Shown piece after piece: positions 15,406 to 23,730 of a stretch of DNA of 30,383 nt. Below the pieces are notes generated by a model, which searched no databases, was not told the origin of the DNA, and saw only the letters and a list, made by a program, of their open reading frames with translations. Origin of the DNA: Ruminococcaceae bacterium UBA4958 (GTDB lineage: Bacteria > Bacillota > Clostridia > Oscillospirales > Acutalibacteraceae); the NCBI GenBank assembly GCA_002397355.1, contig DHAI01000074.1, positions 1 through 30,383 on the forward strand, in the 5' to 3' direction. Position 1 is the first letter of the stretch. The number at the start of each line of letters is the position of its first letter. The translations under genes and the position numbers were made by a program.

Positions 15406-16635
15406 TCATGTTTTTTCAACGGACGACGTTCGCGAAATGGACAGAACGATCCCCATCTCGGCGAGCAGAATGACGAGAGATGTGCCTCCGTAACTGAAAA
15501 ACGGCAGACTGATCCCGGTGTTCGGGATGGTGTTCGTCACGACGGCGATGTTCAAAACCACCTGCAGGCCGACCTGAACCACAAGCCCCGTACCGAGCAG
15601 CATGCCAAATTTGTCTTTCGCATGGAGCGAAATGCTGACGCCGCGCCAGACGAGCATGGCAAACAGGATAATGATGATCAGGGCGCCGAGGAAGCCGAGC
15701 TCCTCGCAGACGATGGCAAAAATAAAATCGTTCTGCGGCTCCGGCAGATAGAGGTATTTCTGGCGCGACTGCCCGAGCCCGAGGCCGAGCAGGCCGCCCG
15801 AACCGATCGCATACAGCGACTGGCGCGTCTGGTACGTCTTGTCGACGATTTCCTTGCTCGCCTTGGAAAACGGGTCCAGCCACGCGGCGATGCGCCAGTT
15901 TGCGTACTCGACCTTGCCGGAAAATCGGACCAGATAGACGAGGGCGGAGCCCGCAAGGCCGAAGCCGAGGCCAAACCAGCGGAGCTTGACGCCGCCGATG
16001 AACAGCATGATGGCCGAAAGGAGCAGGACGATGACGGTCGCGGAGATATGCGGTTCCTTAATCAACAGGGCGCAGACCGGCGCGAGGATCAAAATATAGG
16101 GCAGCACGCCGTAACGAAACGTGTTCATACGGCTGAAATTCAGCGAAATCAGATGCGCGAACAGCAGGATAAGCGCGAATTTTGCCACTTCGGAGGGCTG
16201 GAGCTGCCCCAGCGGGCCGAGCCGCAGCCAGCGGTGAACCCCGTTGATGGCCGGCGTGACGAGCACAAGGCCGAGCAGCGCAATCGACAGAACCAGCACC
16301 GGAACCGCAAACTTATGGAAGTGGTGATAGTCGAAGTACGAAAGGACGATCATCACAAAGATGCCGATGACGGCGAAAACCGCCTGGCGCTTGATATAAA
16401 AATAGCTGTCGTCCATATAGTAGGAAGCGTTGGCGTAGCTCGCGGAGAACATCATGATCAGACCGATGACGACAAGCACGAGCACAAGGAAAAGAAACGG
16501 CAGATCCATGCCGCCCCGGACGGAAAAAACGCGGAACTTTTTTTTTGCCCTGACGGAGGCCGCGCTTTCCGGCGCCGCGCCGCGCCGCGCCTTCTCCCGG
16601 GCAGCCATGGTGCTCCCCCCCGCAGAAGAATTCAT
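15406..16635 (-). CDS. ftsW: SEDS-family peptidoglycan glycosyltransferase FtsW
   Basis: A roughly 409-residue integral membrane protein with about ten helices that polymerises lipid II into septal glycan strands together with the class B PBP. A basic N-terminal tail (AAREKARRG, RAKKKFR) precedes the first helix. Family blocks are INGVHRWLRLG, LQPSEVAKFALILLFAH, the extracellular loop segment with AAWLDPF carrying the conserved Asp, and SGGLLGLGLGQSRQKYLYLPEPQNDF. NTIPNTGISLPFFSYGGTS near the end is also typical. The exact start is uncertain: 16635 is preceded by AAGGGGG at eleven bases, 16608 by GGGGGGGAG at about four, and 16656 lacks a clear site. FtsW is preferred to RodA because of the dcw location and the presence of ftsI in the same cluster. 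Confidence 0.95.
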   Translation of the reverse strand: MNSSAGGSTMAAREKARRGAAPESAASVRAKKKFRVFSVRGGMDLPFLFLVLVLVVIGLIMMFSASYANASYYMDDSYFYIKRQAVFAVIGIFVMIVLSYFDYHHFHKFAVPVLVLSIALLGLVLVTPAINGVHRWLRLGPLGQLQPSEVAKFALILLFAHLISLNFSRMNTFRYGVLPYILILAPVCALLIKEPHISATVIVLLLSAIMLFIGGVKLRWFGLGFGLAGSALVYLVRFSGKVEYANWRIAAWLDPFSKASKEIVDKTYQTRQSLYAIGSGGLLGLGLGQSRQKYLYLPEPQNDFIFAIVCEELGFLGALIIIILFAMLVWRGVSISLHAKDKFGMLLGTGLVVQVGLQVVLNIAVVTNTIPNTGISLPFFSYGGTSLVILLAEMGIVLSISRTSSVEKT

Positions 16636-16710
16636 CAAGCCGTTTTCCCCCTTCATACAGCCACAGCTGACGATAGCAGAAATCCCGCGCCGAACCTGTC
16701 GAAAATGCGT

Positions 16711-17718
16711 TCAAATTCCAAAGTGGGCGAGCAGCGCCGCCCCGATCCCGCAGGCGACGGTCACCGCGCTGAAAACCGTGCAGATCTTTTTTTCGCTCCA
16801 GCCGCAAAGCTCAAAATGGTGATGGATCGGGCTCATTTTAAAGAGCCGTTTGCCGTGCGTCGCCTTGAAATAGCAGACCTGAAGGATGACCGACAGGATC
16901 TCGAGAATGTAAACCGCCCCGACGAGCAGAAGCAGAACCGGCACATTCAGCGCATAGCCGAGCGCGCACACCACGCCGCCGAGGAACAGGGAACCCGTGT
17001 CTCCCATAAAGACTTTGGCGGGGTTGAAATTCCAGAGCAGGAAGCCGAGGCATCCGCCCGCGACGGCGCCCGCGAAGATGCCCACGGGCGTCAGCTGCAT
17101 CATACCCGCGATCAGCAGGAAGGCAAGCGAGGCGAAAAGCGTGACCGAACCGTTCAGCCCGTCGATCCCGTCGGTGAAATTCACGGCGTTGACCATCCCG
17201 ACGATGCCGAGCAGCGAAACGATCCAGTACCAGACTCCCCAGTCCACGCTCCCGGCGAACGGCACGAGCATCCTGCTGCCGGAGCCGGAGCGCCACAGCG
17301 CGAACAGATAGGAACCGGCGGCCAGGAACTGGAGCAGCAGCTTCTGCCGAACGCTCAGACCGAGGTTGCGTTTCTTCACCGCCTTGATATAGTCGTCAAT
17401 AAAGCCGATGAAGCCGAACGCGCAGGCCATGAGAAGGCCGCCGGCGATCTTTGTCCGCATATTCATCACGGCCGCGTCCCCGCCGGACTGCCGGTACCAC
17501 AGCGGAACACAGACCGCCACGGTCAGAAGAATGCTGATGATGAACATAAAGCCGCCCATGATGGGAGTCCCGTTCTTTTTGCTGTGCCATTTCGGCCCGG
17601 ATTCCCGGATCGTCTGGCCGAAATTGATTTTGTGAAGAAACGGCACCAGCCACTTCCCCGTCAATGCCGAAACAAAGAACGAGAGGATCACAGCCGCCGT
17701 CACCCAGATTGAGCTCAT
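16711..17718 (-). CDS. mraY: Phospho-N-acetylmuramoyl-pentapeptide transferase
   Basis: A 335-residue membrane enzyme with about ten helices that moves phospho-MurNAc-pentapeptide from UDP to undecaprenyl phosphate, giving lipid I. Visible signatures are PIMGGFMFI near residue 55, the catalytic GFIGFIDDYIK with the aspartate pair, NAVNFTDGIDGLNGS and the HHH block KMSPIHHHFEL. The ATG at 17718 has AAAGGTGG about eleven bases upstream; a GTG five codons earlier is an alternative. In most Firmicutes murF precedes and murD follows mraY. Here the mini-Mur gene precedes it by 75 bases and ftsW follows it directly, without murD. Confidence 0.97.
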   Translation of the reverse strand: MSSIWVTAAVILSFFVSALTGKWLVPFLHKINFGQTIRESGPKWHSKKNGTPIMGGFMFIISILLTVAVCVPLWYRQSGGDAAVMNMRTKIAGGLLMACAFGFIGFIDDYIKAVKKRNLGLSVRQKLLLQFLAAGSYLFALWRSGSGSRMLVPFAGSVDWGVWYWIVSLLGIVGMVNAVNFTDGIDGLNGSVTLFASLAFLLIAGMMQLTPVGIFAGAVAGGCLGFLLWNFNPAKVFMGDTGSLFLGGVVCALGYALNVPVLLLLVGAVYILEILSVILQVCYFKATHGKRLFKMSPIHHHFELCGWSEKKICTVFSAVTVACGIGAALLAHFGI

Positions 17719-17793
17719 ATGATTTTTTTCCACCTTTGCCGCGCTGTCTGAACCGTCCGAAGCGGGCGCGTTCCCGCGCTATTTCTGCAGAGA

Positions 17794-18312
17794 CTATTGT
17801 ACCGCTCCGGGGACGGTGAGGTCAAGGCGATTCAGCGCGTCGAGGGCTTCCGCGAACGGAACGCCCGCGGCAATGGCCGCGGCGGCCGCCGCAAGCGCAG
17901 GCTCCACGTCGCCCGGCGACCGCGTCTTCAGGCGCACGCGGCCGATGATGCCGACGCCGACAATTTCAAACGACACCAGTCCGGACTCCGTCGGACGGAT
18001 ATTCCGCGCCGTGAAATCCGCACCGTTCCATTGCGTGGAATATGTGACGGTATTTCCGGAAACGCCCGGATCCGGTTTTTCCTCCCGGGAATACCGGGCA
18101 ACCCGGACCTGAAACCGGGAGGAACCGGGCCGTCCGGCCGCATCCGGCGCAAGGAGGACGGCTGCGCCGCCCGCCGCCGGGACGCGGCTTTCCGGAAGCA
18201 CGTTGAAGCCGCCCCTGCCGCATTCCTCCAGAATCCGTTTCAGCAGATAGTTTTCCCTTTTTGCGCCGTCCGATACGGCGATCGTTTTCCCGGCCGGATT
18301 CCGTTTTTCCAT
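17794..18312 (-). CDS. Truncated Mur-ligase-like protein without P-loop (degenerate MurE/MurF-type)
   Basis: A 172-residue protein between ftsI and mraY, the usual place of murE/murF. Residues 88-172 look like the end of a Mur ligase central domain: TVTYSTQWNGADFTARNI, then SFEIVG, an Ala-rich helix and GVPFAEALDALNRL. The chain stops at VPGAVQ, where ligases have VPGRxE before their C-terminal domain. Residues 9-31 (KTIAVSDGAKRENYLLKRIL) align by eye with the ligase P-loop start, but GTxGKT is replaced by SDGAKRE. The middle, with the catalytic Lys/Glu and metal residues, is missing, as is the C-terminal domain. It should not ligate amino acids. The ATG has GAGGAGG eight bases upstream and the frame is intact, so it is probably expressed. 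A decaying remnant and a repurposed binding or scaffold protein are both possible. The homology is my own reading. Confidence 0.6.
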   Translation of the reverse strand: MEKRNPAGKTIAVSDGAKRENYLLKRILEECGRGGFNVLPESRVPAAGGAAVLLAPDAAGRPGSSRFQVRVARYSREEKPDPGVSGNTVTYSTQWNGADFTARNIRPTESGLVSFEIVGVGIIGRVRLKTRSPGDVEPALAAAAAAIAAGVPFAEALDALNRLDLTVPGAVQ

Positions 18313-18332
18313 CGTGCAGTCTCCTCCTCGCC

Positions 18333-20540
18333 TCAGAATACCTGGTTGTTCTCGGAGAACGTGACCGTAACCACCGTTCCCGGCGGCACTTTTGTCCCCG
18401 CCGCGATATCCTGCGCGGCGGAAACCGCGCTGGAACTCGTGAGCGCCGCTCCCGTTATGCTGATATTCACCCCGGCCTCAGCGGCTTTCTCATTCGCGGC
18501 GGAAAGCGAAAGCTTCGCCATGTCGGGAACCGTGACCGTCTGTTTTGCGCTCGCCGCGTCCGTGATAAGGACGACCGTCCCGCCTTTCGGTATGTTTTTG
18601 TTCGGCTCCGGCACCTGCGAGATCACCTTGTCGCCACCGCCGATCACCTTCGCGGTCAGGCCGGCGTTCGCCACCGTATTTTTCGCGGCCGCCACCGTCT
18701 GCCCAACCGTGTCCGGCGCCTTGTCGTCCAGCTTCTCAAGCTCAGTTTCGCTGTACTTCGGCTCCACGCCCAGGTACGGGAGGATCTGCGTCATCGTCGC
18801 CTGGAAAGTCGGCCCGGCGACAGGGCTGCCGTAGTAGCCGTTTGGGCCGTGCGGCTCGTCGTAGAACACGAGCATGGCGACCTGCGGGTCGTCGGCGGGG
18901 GCGAATCCGCAGTAGGAGGCGATGTATTCCTTTTTCGGCAGCAGCTCCCGTTTTTCGGAAGTCCCGGTCTTTCCGGCGACGCGGTAGCCGGCGATATAGC
19001 CGCTCTTCGCCGTGCCCTTCATCGCGTCCTTCTGGAGGATCGCGCACATGCGCTGGGAGGTCTTGGCGGAAATGACCTGGCGTTTCGGCGACGCATCCGT
19101 CGTCTTTACGATGTTTCCGCCGCTGTCCACGACTTTCTCAACGATATGCGGCCGCACGAGATAGCCGCCGTTCGCCACGGCGCAGCAGGCCGTGATCATC
19201 TGGATCGGCGTGATCTGGTTCGACTGGCCGAACGATTCCACCGCGAGGTCCAGCGCGGTCATCTGGTCGACCGGATGGTAGATGCTGCGCGATTCTCCCG
19301 GCAGGTCCACCCCTGTTTTCTCCGTGAGCCCGAACGCATTGAAATACTTGAAAAAGCGGTCGATGCCGAGAAGCGCGCCCACCTGCATGAAGACCACGTT
19401 GCTGGAGTTGCAGATGCCGTCCTCGAACGTGAGGCTGCCGAACGTCTTCCAGTCGTTGATCCGCTCCCCCATGATCGTGAGCGAACCCGGGCAGGGAAAC
19501 ACGGTTCCCTCTGTGACGAGGTTTTCCTCCAGGGCGGCGGAGGCGGTGACCATCTTGAAAACGGAGCCCGGAGCGTAAGTGTCGCTGACGCACTTGTTGC
19601 GCCACTGGACATTCAGCGCCTCCTGCGTCGCCTCGCTTTTCTCTTTGGAGTCCGTGATCTTTGCGATCGCCGCCGCCTGCTTGGAATCGGCGACCACGAA
19701 CGGATTGTTCGGGTCAAAGTCCCCTTTGACCGCCATGCCGAGGATGGCGCCGGTCTTGACGTTCATCACAATGGCGCAGGCGCGGTTCTGCACGTCGTTG
19801 TTGGCAAGCCCTTCCGTGAGGTACTTTTCCACATAGTGCTGCACCACCTCGTCGATGGTGAGCACGAGGCTGTCGCCGTCTTTGGCGGGGATCTCCTGCT
19901 CGTACTGGAAGCCCATCTCCTTGCCCACGGCGTTCTGCGCCGTCACAAGGCGTCCGTTCGTGCCGGTAAGCACGCTGTCGTACTGAGCCTCCACGCCGGC
20001 CAGGCCCTGGCTGTCCGTCCCGGTGAAGCCGAGCACCGTCGCCGCAAATTTGCCGTAGGGATAATACCGTTTATAGTTTTCAATGAGGTCGATACCGCTC
20101 GTGATCTGATGATCCTTTTCAAACTGAAGGATCTTGTCGCGCACGTCGGACTCGACCTTTGTTTTCAGGATTTCATAGTAGGATTTCTTTTTCTTCGTGC
20201 GCTCCAGGACTTCGTTCTTATCCATGCCGAGGATCTGGGAAAGGCCGGTCGCAATGGTGTCCCGGTCTTTCTCCTCGATGACGGCGGGCGCGAGGATCAC
20301 ATCCCAGACCGTGGCGCTTTTCGCCAGTTCCTTCATATTGCAGTCATAGATCGTCCCCCGCTTCGCCGAAAGGGATTTGTCGCGGAGCTGCTGCGCCGCG
20401 GCGCGCATCTGCAGGTCCGGCCCCTGAATGATCTGCAGCTTTACAAGGCTGTAAACCAACGTCCCAAAGCCGCCCACGACCAGCGCGAGCAGGGCGATCA
20501 GAGAGCGCCGCCACATCCGGATTGTCGTTCCTTTTACCAT
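18333..20540 (-). CDS. ftsI: Class B penicillin-binding protein (FtsI/SpoVD-like) with two PASTA domains
   Basis: A 735-residue membrane-anchored transpeptidase that cross-links septal peptidoglycan, paired with FtsW. After a short basic start there is one membrane helix (about residues 12-34), then a pedestal domain with SAKRGTIYDCN. The transpeptidase domain has the three active-site motifs: SVFK (Ser326, Lys329), SSN (379-381) and KTGT (524-527). Two PASTA repeats fill about residues 630-735. PASTA tails occur in division PBPs and in sporulation SpoVD; in many Clostridia this dcw gene serves division, so the name is provisional. The ATG at 20540 has GGAGG about five bases upstream, while the in-frame start at 20570 has none. 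It is followed after 20 bases by the mini-Mur gene. Confidence 0.94.
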   Translation of the reverse strand: MVKGTTIRMWRRSLIALLALVVGGFGTLVYSLVKLQIIQGPDLQMRAAAQQLRDKSLSAKRGTIYDCNMKELAKSATVWDVILAPAVIEEKDRDTIATGLSQILGMDKNEVLERTKKKKSYYEILKTKVESDVRDKILQFEKDHQITSGIDLIENYKRYYPYGKFAATVLGFTGTDSQGLAGVEAQYDSVLTGTNGRLVTAQNAVGKEMGFQYEQEIPAKDGDSLVLTIDEVVQHYVEKYLTEGLANNDVQNRACAIVMNVKTGAILGMAVKGDFDPNNPFVVADSKQAAAIAKITDSKEKSEATQEALNVQWRNKCVSDTYAPGSVFKMVTASAALEENLVTEGTVFPCPGSLTIMGERINDWKTFGSLTFEDGICNSSNVVFMQVGALLGIDRFFKYFNAFGLTEKTGVDLPGESRSIYHPVDQMTALDLAVESFGQSNQITPIQMITACCAVANGGYLVRPHIVEKVVDSGGNIVKTTDASPKRQVISAKTSQRMCAILQKDAMKGTAKSGYIAGYRVAGKTGTSEKRELLPKKEYIASYCGFAPADDPQVAMLVFYDEPHGPNGYYGSPVAGPTFQATMTQILPYLGVEPKYSETELEKLDDKAPDTVGQTVAAAKNTVANAGLTAKVIGGGDKVISQVPEPNKNIPKGGTVVLITDAASAKQTVTVPDMAKLSLSAANEKAAEAGVNISITGAALTSSSAVSAAQDIAAGTKVPPGTVVTVTFSENNQVF

Positions 20541-20655
20541 AAAAGCCTCCAAAGGGTTTCCCGATAACAAATGAGAGTCAAGATTTTCTCTTAACTCTCT
20601 TCCCTCACCAAGCGTTTACCGGTGCTGATCCTATTTTACTAAAATGCAGGTTAAA

Positions 20656-21150
20656 TTATGACAGAAAGCCTTTTACCTTTTCCCAGGCGCGCTCCAGCCA
20701 GCCGGCATTCTCCGTTTTTGCGACGACCTCGCTCTTGTCGCCCTTCGAAAGTTCTACCGTAGTCACCTGGTCTTCGGTCGTTTTTTTCATGCCCAGTTTT
20801 TGGGCGGCGTAAGTCTCCACCGCCTCCATGGAGAGCGCGGTATCCGATTTGATCTTCAGCTGCGCGTACTGGTTCCGCTCCTCGCGGAGCGTCTCTTCCG
20901 CCTCGCCCATCCTGGTGGAAAGCTCGCCAAGCTGCGCCTGACCGAAAATGTACATGCCGAGGATCCCCGATACCGCAAGAAACACAAGGAACATCGAAAC
21001 GACCTTCCACGGCCTGAGTTTCGGCTTCCGGTTCTGTTCCAGCCTCTCTTTCGGGATTTCAATCACATTCGACTGTTTCCGCGGCTCTCTTTCCGCGCTG
21101 CGCTTCGGCTCAAAAAGCGCAAAATCGTAAGCACTGCTCTGGTTTGCCAT
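20656..21150 (-). CDS. ftsL: FtsL-like cell division protein
   Basis: A 164-residue bitopic protein expected to join the FtsQ-FtsL-DivIC complex that activates septal wall synthesis. A basic cytoplasmic part (residues 1-47) precedes one membrane helix (VVSMFLVFLAVSGILGMYIF). A short coiled coil follows (about residues 72-105, rich in Glu, Leu and Gln) with the segment AAQKLGMKK, typical of the FtsL/DivIC superfamily. The last 40 residues are hydrophilic and end in WEKVKGFLS. The call rests on topology and position between rsmH and ftsI, because FtsL sequences diverge strongly. GGGAG lies about nine bases before the ATG. A 115-base gap separates it from ftsI. Confidence 0.85.
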   Translation of the reverse strand: MANQSSAYDFALFEPKRSAEREPRKQSNVIEIPKERLEQNRKPKLRPWKVVSMFLVFLAVSGILGMYIFGQAQLGELSTRMGEAEETLREERNQYAQLKIKSDTALSMEAVETYAAQKLGMKKTTEDQVTTVELSKGDKSEVVAKTENAGWLERAWEKVKGFLS

Positions 21151-21184
21151 GAAAAATCACTCCCGTTCTCCTTGATTGATGTTG

Positions 21185-22111
21185 TTAGAGTTTGATACAG
21201 ACGCGCAGGCGTGCGCTGCGGCTGCGGGGATTTGCGGCGATTTCCTCCTCCGAAGGCGGAACGCCGCCGCGGAACAGCAGCTTCGCCCTTGGTTTCCTTC
21301 CGCAAACGCAAACGGGAAAATCCGGAGGGCAAATGCAGCCCTGGCACCAGTCCGCCATGCGCCGTTTGACCATGCGGTCTTCCAGCGACTGAAAGGAGAT
21401 AACCGCCAGGCGGCCGCCGGGTTTCAGTACGCGGAGCGCGGCGTCAAGCCCTTCGGAAAGCCTGTCCATCTCCCCGTTTACCCGGATGCGGAGCGCCTGA
21501 AAAGTTTTCCGGGCCGGGTGGCCTTTCTGCCGCCGCACTTTCGCGGGAACGGACTGCTTGACGATCTCCGCAAGCTGGAGCGTCGTCTCGATCGGCGCCT
21601 TTTCTCTCGCGCGGACGATGCCCTGCGCGATGGCCCTCGCATTTCGGTCCTCGCCGTACCGCAAAATGACCTCGGCCAGCTCGCGCTGGGAAAGGGTGTT
21701 CACCAGGTCCCTGGCGGAGGCGCCCTCCCGGCTCATGCGCATGTCGAGCGGGGCGTCGTGCTGATAGGAAAAGCCGCGCTCCGGGTTGTCGAACTGGTAG
21801 GAGGAAACACCAAGGTCGAACAGGACGCCGTCCGCGGGAAAAGCGCCGCAATCCCTGGCGGCCTCTTCCATCCCGGCGAAATTGCCCCGGTACACCGTCG
21901 CGCACGGATAGGCGCCCAGCCGCTCGCGCAGAACCTCGATGGCGTCCGGATCCTGGTCGATGGAAAGGAGCCGCCCCGTGGTCAGCTTTTCCGCGATGGC
22001 GCGCGAGTGGCCTCCGCCCCCGGCGGTTCCATCGATATAGACACCGTCCGGACGGATGTCGAGGCTTTCGATCGCCTCCCGCAAAAGAACCGGTTTATGA
22101 GAAAAATCCAT
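21185..22111 (-). CDS. rsmH: 16S rRNA (cytosine1402-N4)-methyltransferase RsmH
   Basis: A 308-residue SAM-dependent methyltransferase (formerly MraW) that modifies C1402 in the ribosomal P site. The start HKPVLLREAIESL is characteristic, the SAM-binding loop is YIDGTAGGGGHSRAI, and LLSIDQDPDAI gives the acidic residue after the second strand. DGVLFDLGVSSYQFDNPERGFSY is the family hallmark. SFQSLEDRMVK and a cysteine cluster (WCQGCICPPDFPVCVCG) close the domain. The ATG at 22111 begins ten bases after the mraZ stop with GAGG seven bases upstream; a longer frame reaching 22132 would overlap mraZ. It is the second gene of the dcw operon. Confidence 0.97.
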   Translation of the reverse strand: MDFSHKPVLLREAIESLDIRPDGVYIDGTAGGGGHSRAIAEKLTTGRLLSIDQDPDAIEVLRERLGAYPCATVYRGNFAGMEEAARDCGAFPADGVLFDLGVSSYQFDNPERGFSYQHDAPLDMRMSREGASARDLVNTLSQRELAEVILRYGEDRNARAIAQGIVRAREKAPIETTLQLAEIVKQSVPAKVRRQKGHPARKTFQALRIRVNGEMDRLSEGLDAALRVLKPGGRLAVISFQSLEDRMVKRRMADWCQGCICPPDFPVCVCGRKPRAKLLFRGGVPPSEEEIAANPRSRSARLRVCIKL

Positions 22112-22121
22112 CGCTATGCCT

Positions 22122-22541
22122 CTAAAAATCAAGCTCGTCCATCGCCTCGGCGATGTTTTCCTGCGTCAGCGTGGAATTGAATGCGTTCCAGGAGCCCGTA
22201 TCCCAGATTTCCGCCCGGCTGGAGGCGCCGATGAACGTGACGTCTTTTTTCAGGCCCGCGTAGCTGCGCAGGTTCTGGGGAACCAGGATGCGCCCCTGCT
22301 TGTCCGGCTCGGCCTCCACAGCCCCCGAGAAGAAAAAGCGCTGCAGGCCGCGCGCTTTGGAAACCGGCATGGCGCTTACTTTCTGCTGAAGCCTGTCCCA
22401 ACCGGCGGGTGAAAGGACAAAAAGGCAGCCGTCAATCCCTTTTGTCAGGTAGAAATGTTCGCCAAGATCCTCCCGGAACTTGGACGGAACGATGACCCGG
22501 CCTTTCGGGTCGATATTATGTTGATACTCACCGATCAGCAT
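22122..22541 (-). CDS. mraZ: Transcriptional regulator MraZ
   Basis: A 139-residue DNA-binding protein made of two SpoVT/AbrB-like halves, the first gene of the dcw cluster and usually its own repressor. The N-terminal half starts [24 protein letters not shown], and the second half repeats the motif as [15 protein letters not shown], which shows the internal duplication. The start at 22541 is chosen by family match; the Shine-Dalgarno sequence upstream is weak. Repeats of the kind bound by MraZ lie just upstream over the transcription start, so autoregulation of the whole operon is likely. The end of the gene lies ten bases before rsmH. Confidence 0.96.
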   Translation of the reverse strand: MLIGEYQHNIDPKGRVIVPSKFREDLGEHFYLTKGIDGCLFVLSPAGWDRLQQKVSAMPVSKARGLQRFFFSGAVEAEPDKQGRILVPQNLRSYAGLKKDVTFIGASSRAEIWDTGSWNAFNSTLTQENIAEAMDELDF

Positions 22542-22575
22542 TGCAGGCCACGCGGAAAAAAGAAACGCAAAGCAG

Positions 22576-22616
22576 CCACTTTGTGATCCTTTTCCTCCAC
22601 CTTTCACCACTTTGTG
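22576..22616 (-). promoter_or_regulatory. MraZ-box type repeats in the dcw leader
   Basis: On the minus strand CACAAAGTGG occurs exactly twice (22607-22616 and 22576-22585), with a related GGTGG copy at 22597-22601 between them. GTGG cores therefore start at relative steps of 10 and 21 bases. Direct GTGG/AAAGTG repeats at about ten-base steps are what MraZ binds in other bacteria. They begin directly after the -10 box. Confidence 0.7.
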
Positions 22617-22621
22617 GTTTC

Positions 22622-22650
22622 ATTATAGCGTGTGCCGGATGAAAATGCAA
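22622..22650 (-). promoter_or_regulatory. Main promoter of the dcw cluster
   Basis: On the minus strand TTGCAT (22645-22650) and a perfect TATAAT (22622-22627) are separated by 17 bases. The start point would fall within the first MraZ-type repeat, about 75 bases before the mraZ ATG. Confidence 0.8.
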
Positions 22651-22717
22651 CTGATTCTTTTACGGGAAAGTGATTTTATCGGCACCCATATATACCATAT
22701 TTTGGAAATAAACGGGC

Positions 22718-22761
22718 ATAAAAATGCAGCGCCGCTATATCTTGCGGCGCTGCATTTTTAT
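22718..22761. terminator. Strong terminator between the coaD operon and the dcw promoter
   Basis: A perfect 18-base-pair inverted repeat (22718-22735 and 22744-22761) with an eight-base loop carries A residues on the left and T residues on the right, so it can work in both directions. It ends the rsmD-coaD-coiled-coil transcript before the mraZ promoter. Confidence 0.9.
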
Positions 22762-22775
22762 CTTAAAGTTAAAGA

Positions 22776-23240
22776 TCAGCTCTGGGCGGATTTCTGGGAT
22801 GCCTTGATATTCTGCCGAACTTTCCGCGCCTCCGCGAGAAGCCCGGTCAGCTCGTCATCCGTGCGTTTCATCAGGTCGTCCACATAGTCGTTCGTGGCGC
22901 GGCGCATCTCACGGTTTTTGCCCTGCGCCTGGCCGAGGAGCTCATTGGCGTGCTGCTGCGCCTGACGGACGATTTCGTCCTGGGCAACCAGTGCCTTCGC
23001 ACGTTCCTGTGCCACGCGGATCGTCGTATCCGCCTCCCGCTTTGCGTCTTCCAAGATCTGCTTGCGGTCCGCCACGATCTTGCGCGCCTGGTGGATCTCC
23101 TGGGGAAGCGCCTGGCGAACCTCATCCAGGATCTGGCGCGCCTGATCCCCGTCCAGCACGGATTTCCCGCGGCTCATCGGCAGGCTCCAGGCCTTATCCA
23201 GCATGTCGTACAATTCGTCGATCAGTTCATCCACACTCAT
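22776..23240 (-). CDS. Coiled-coil protein of unknown function (often annotated ATPase or V-type subunit-like)
   Basis: A 154-residue, highly charged protein without membrane helix or signal peptide. After MSVDELIDELYDMLDKAW it is almost wholly predicted alpha-helix, with heptad-like Ala/Gln/Glu/Arg repeats from about residue 40 to 130 (for example DRKQILEDAKREADTTI and AQERAKALVAQ). This resembles the stalk of ATP synthase b/H-type subunits in composition only, and such proteins next to coaD in Clostridia are often labelled that way. I see no catalytic motif. The ATG at 23240 has GGAGGG seven bases upstream and overlaps the end of coaD by 14 bases, which points to coupled translation. It is the last gene of its operon. 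Confidence 0.8.
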   Translation of the reverse strand: MSVDELIDELYDMLDKAWSLPMSRGKSVLDGDQARQILDEVRQALPQEIHQARKIVADRKQILEDAKREADTTIRVAQERAKALVAQDEIVRQAQQHANELLGQAQGKNREMRRATNDYVDDLMKRTDDELTGLLAEARKVRQNIKASQKSAQS

Positions 23241-23730
23241 TCTGTTTCCCTCCTGTGCACAAACGCTTTTTGATGTCGTCCAAAATGCAATCCGGCACAA
23301 AATTCGTAATGTCGCCGCCGAAAGACGCAACCTGCTTCACGCCGCTGGAGCTGAGAAACATGTTCTCCGCCGTGGTGTTCAGGTAGACGGTCTCCAAGTC
23401 CGGATTGAGCTTCTTGTTGAAAAGGGCCATCTGGAACTCGTATTCGAAGTCGGACATTGCCCGAAGACCCTTCACAATCGCAATCGCATGGCGCGCCTTC
23501 GCATAATCGGCGAGAAGGCCGTCGAAACCGACGACCTCGACGTCGTCCATGCCTTCGGTGCAGCGCTTCAGCAGATTGATGCGCTCCTCCAGCGTAAAAA
23601 CGGTATGCTTGGCGGGATTTACGAGCGCGGCCACGATCACATGATCGAAAATCTTGCGCGCGCGGTTGATGATATCCATATGGCCGAGCGTAACGGGGTC
23701 GAAACTTCCCGGGCAAATCGCTATTCTCAT
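23227..23730 (-). CDS. coaD: Pantetheine-phosphate adenylyltransferase
   Basis: A 167-residue enzyme for the penultimate step of coenzyme A synthesis, joining 4'-phosphopantetheine to AMP from ATP. The nucleotidyltransferase motif is CPGSFDPVTLGHMDII, with the conserved HxGH-type GHM. VKGLRAMSDFEYEFQMA and the C-terminal SSSGVKQVASFGGDI are typical of bacterial CoaD. The length is normal (about 160 residues). The ATG overlaps the rsmD stop by four bases. The rsmD-coaD pair is common in Firmicutes. Confidence 0.97.
   Translation of the reverse strand: MRIAICPGSFDPVTLGHMDIINRARKIFDHVIVAALVNPAKHTVFTLEERINLLKRCTEGMDDVEVVGFDGLLADYAKARHAIAIVKGLRAMSDFEYEFQMALFNKKLNPDLETVYLNTTAENMFLSSSGVKQVASFGGDITNFVPDCILDDIKKRLCTGGKQNECG

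Noticed and set aside
15346..17712. A 788-codon open frame on the plus strand across ftsW and mraY
   Set aside because: It is the antisense shadow of two well recognised membrane protein genes; the product is unusually rich in Asp, His, Glu and Arg with no domain.
18261..20567. A 768-codon open frame on the plus strand across ftsI
   Set aside because: Antisense shadow caused by high GC; the minus strand encodes a complete penicillin-binding protein.
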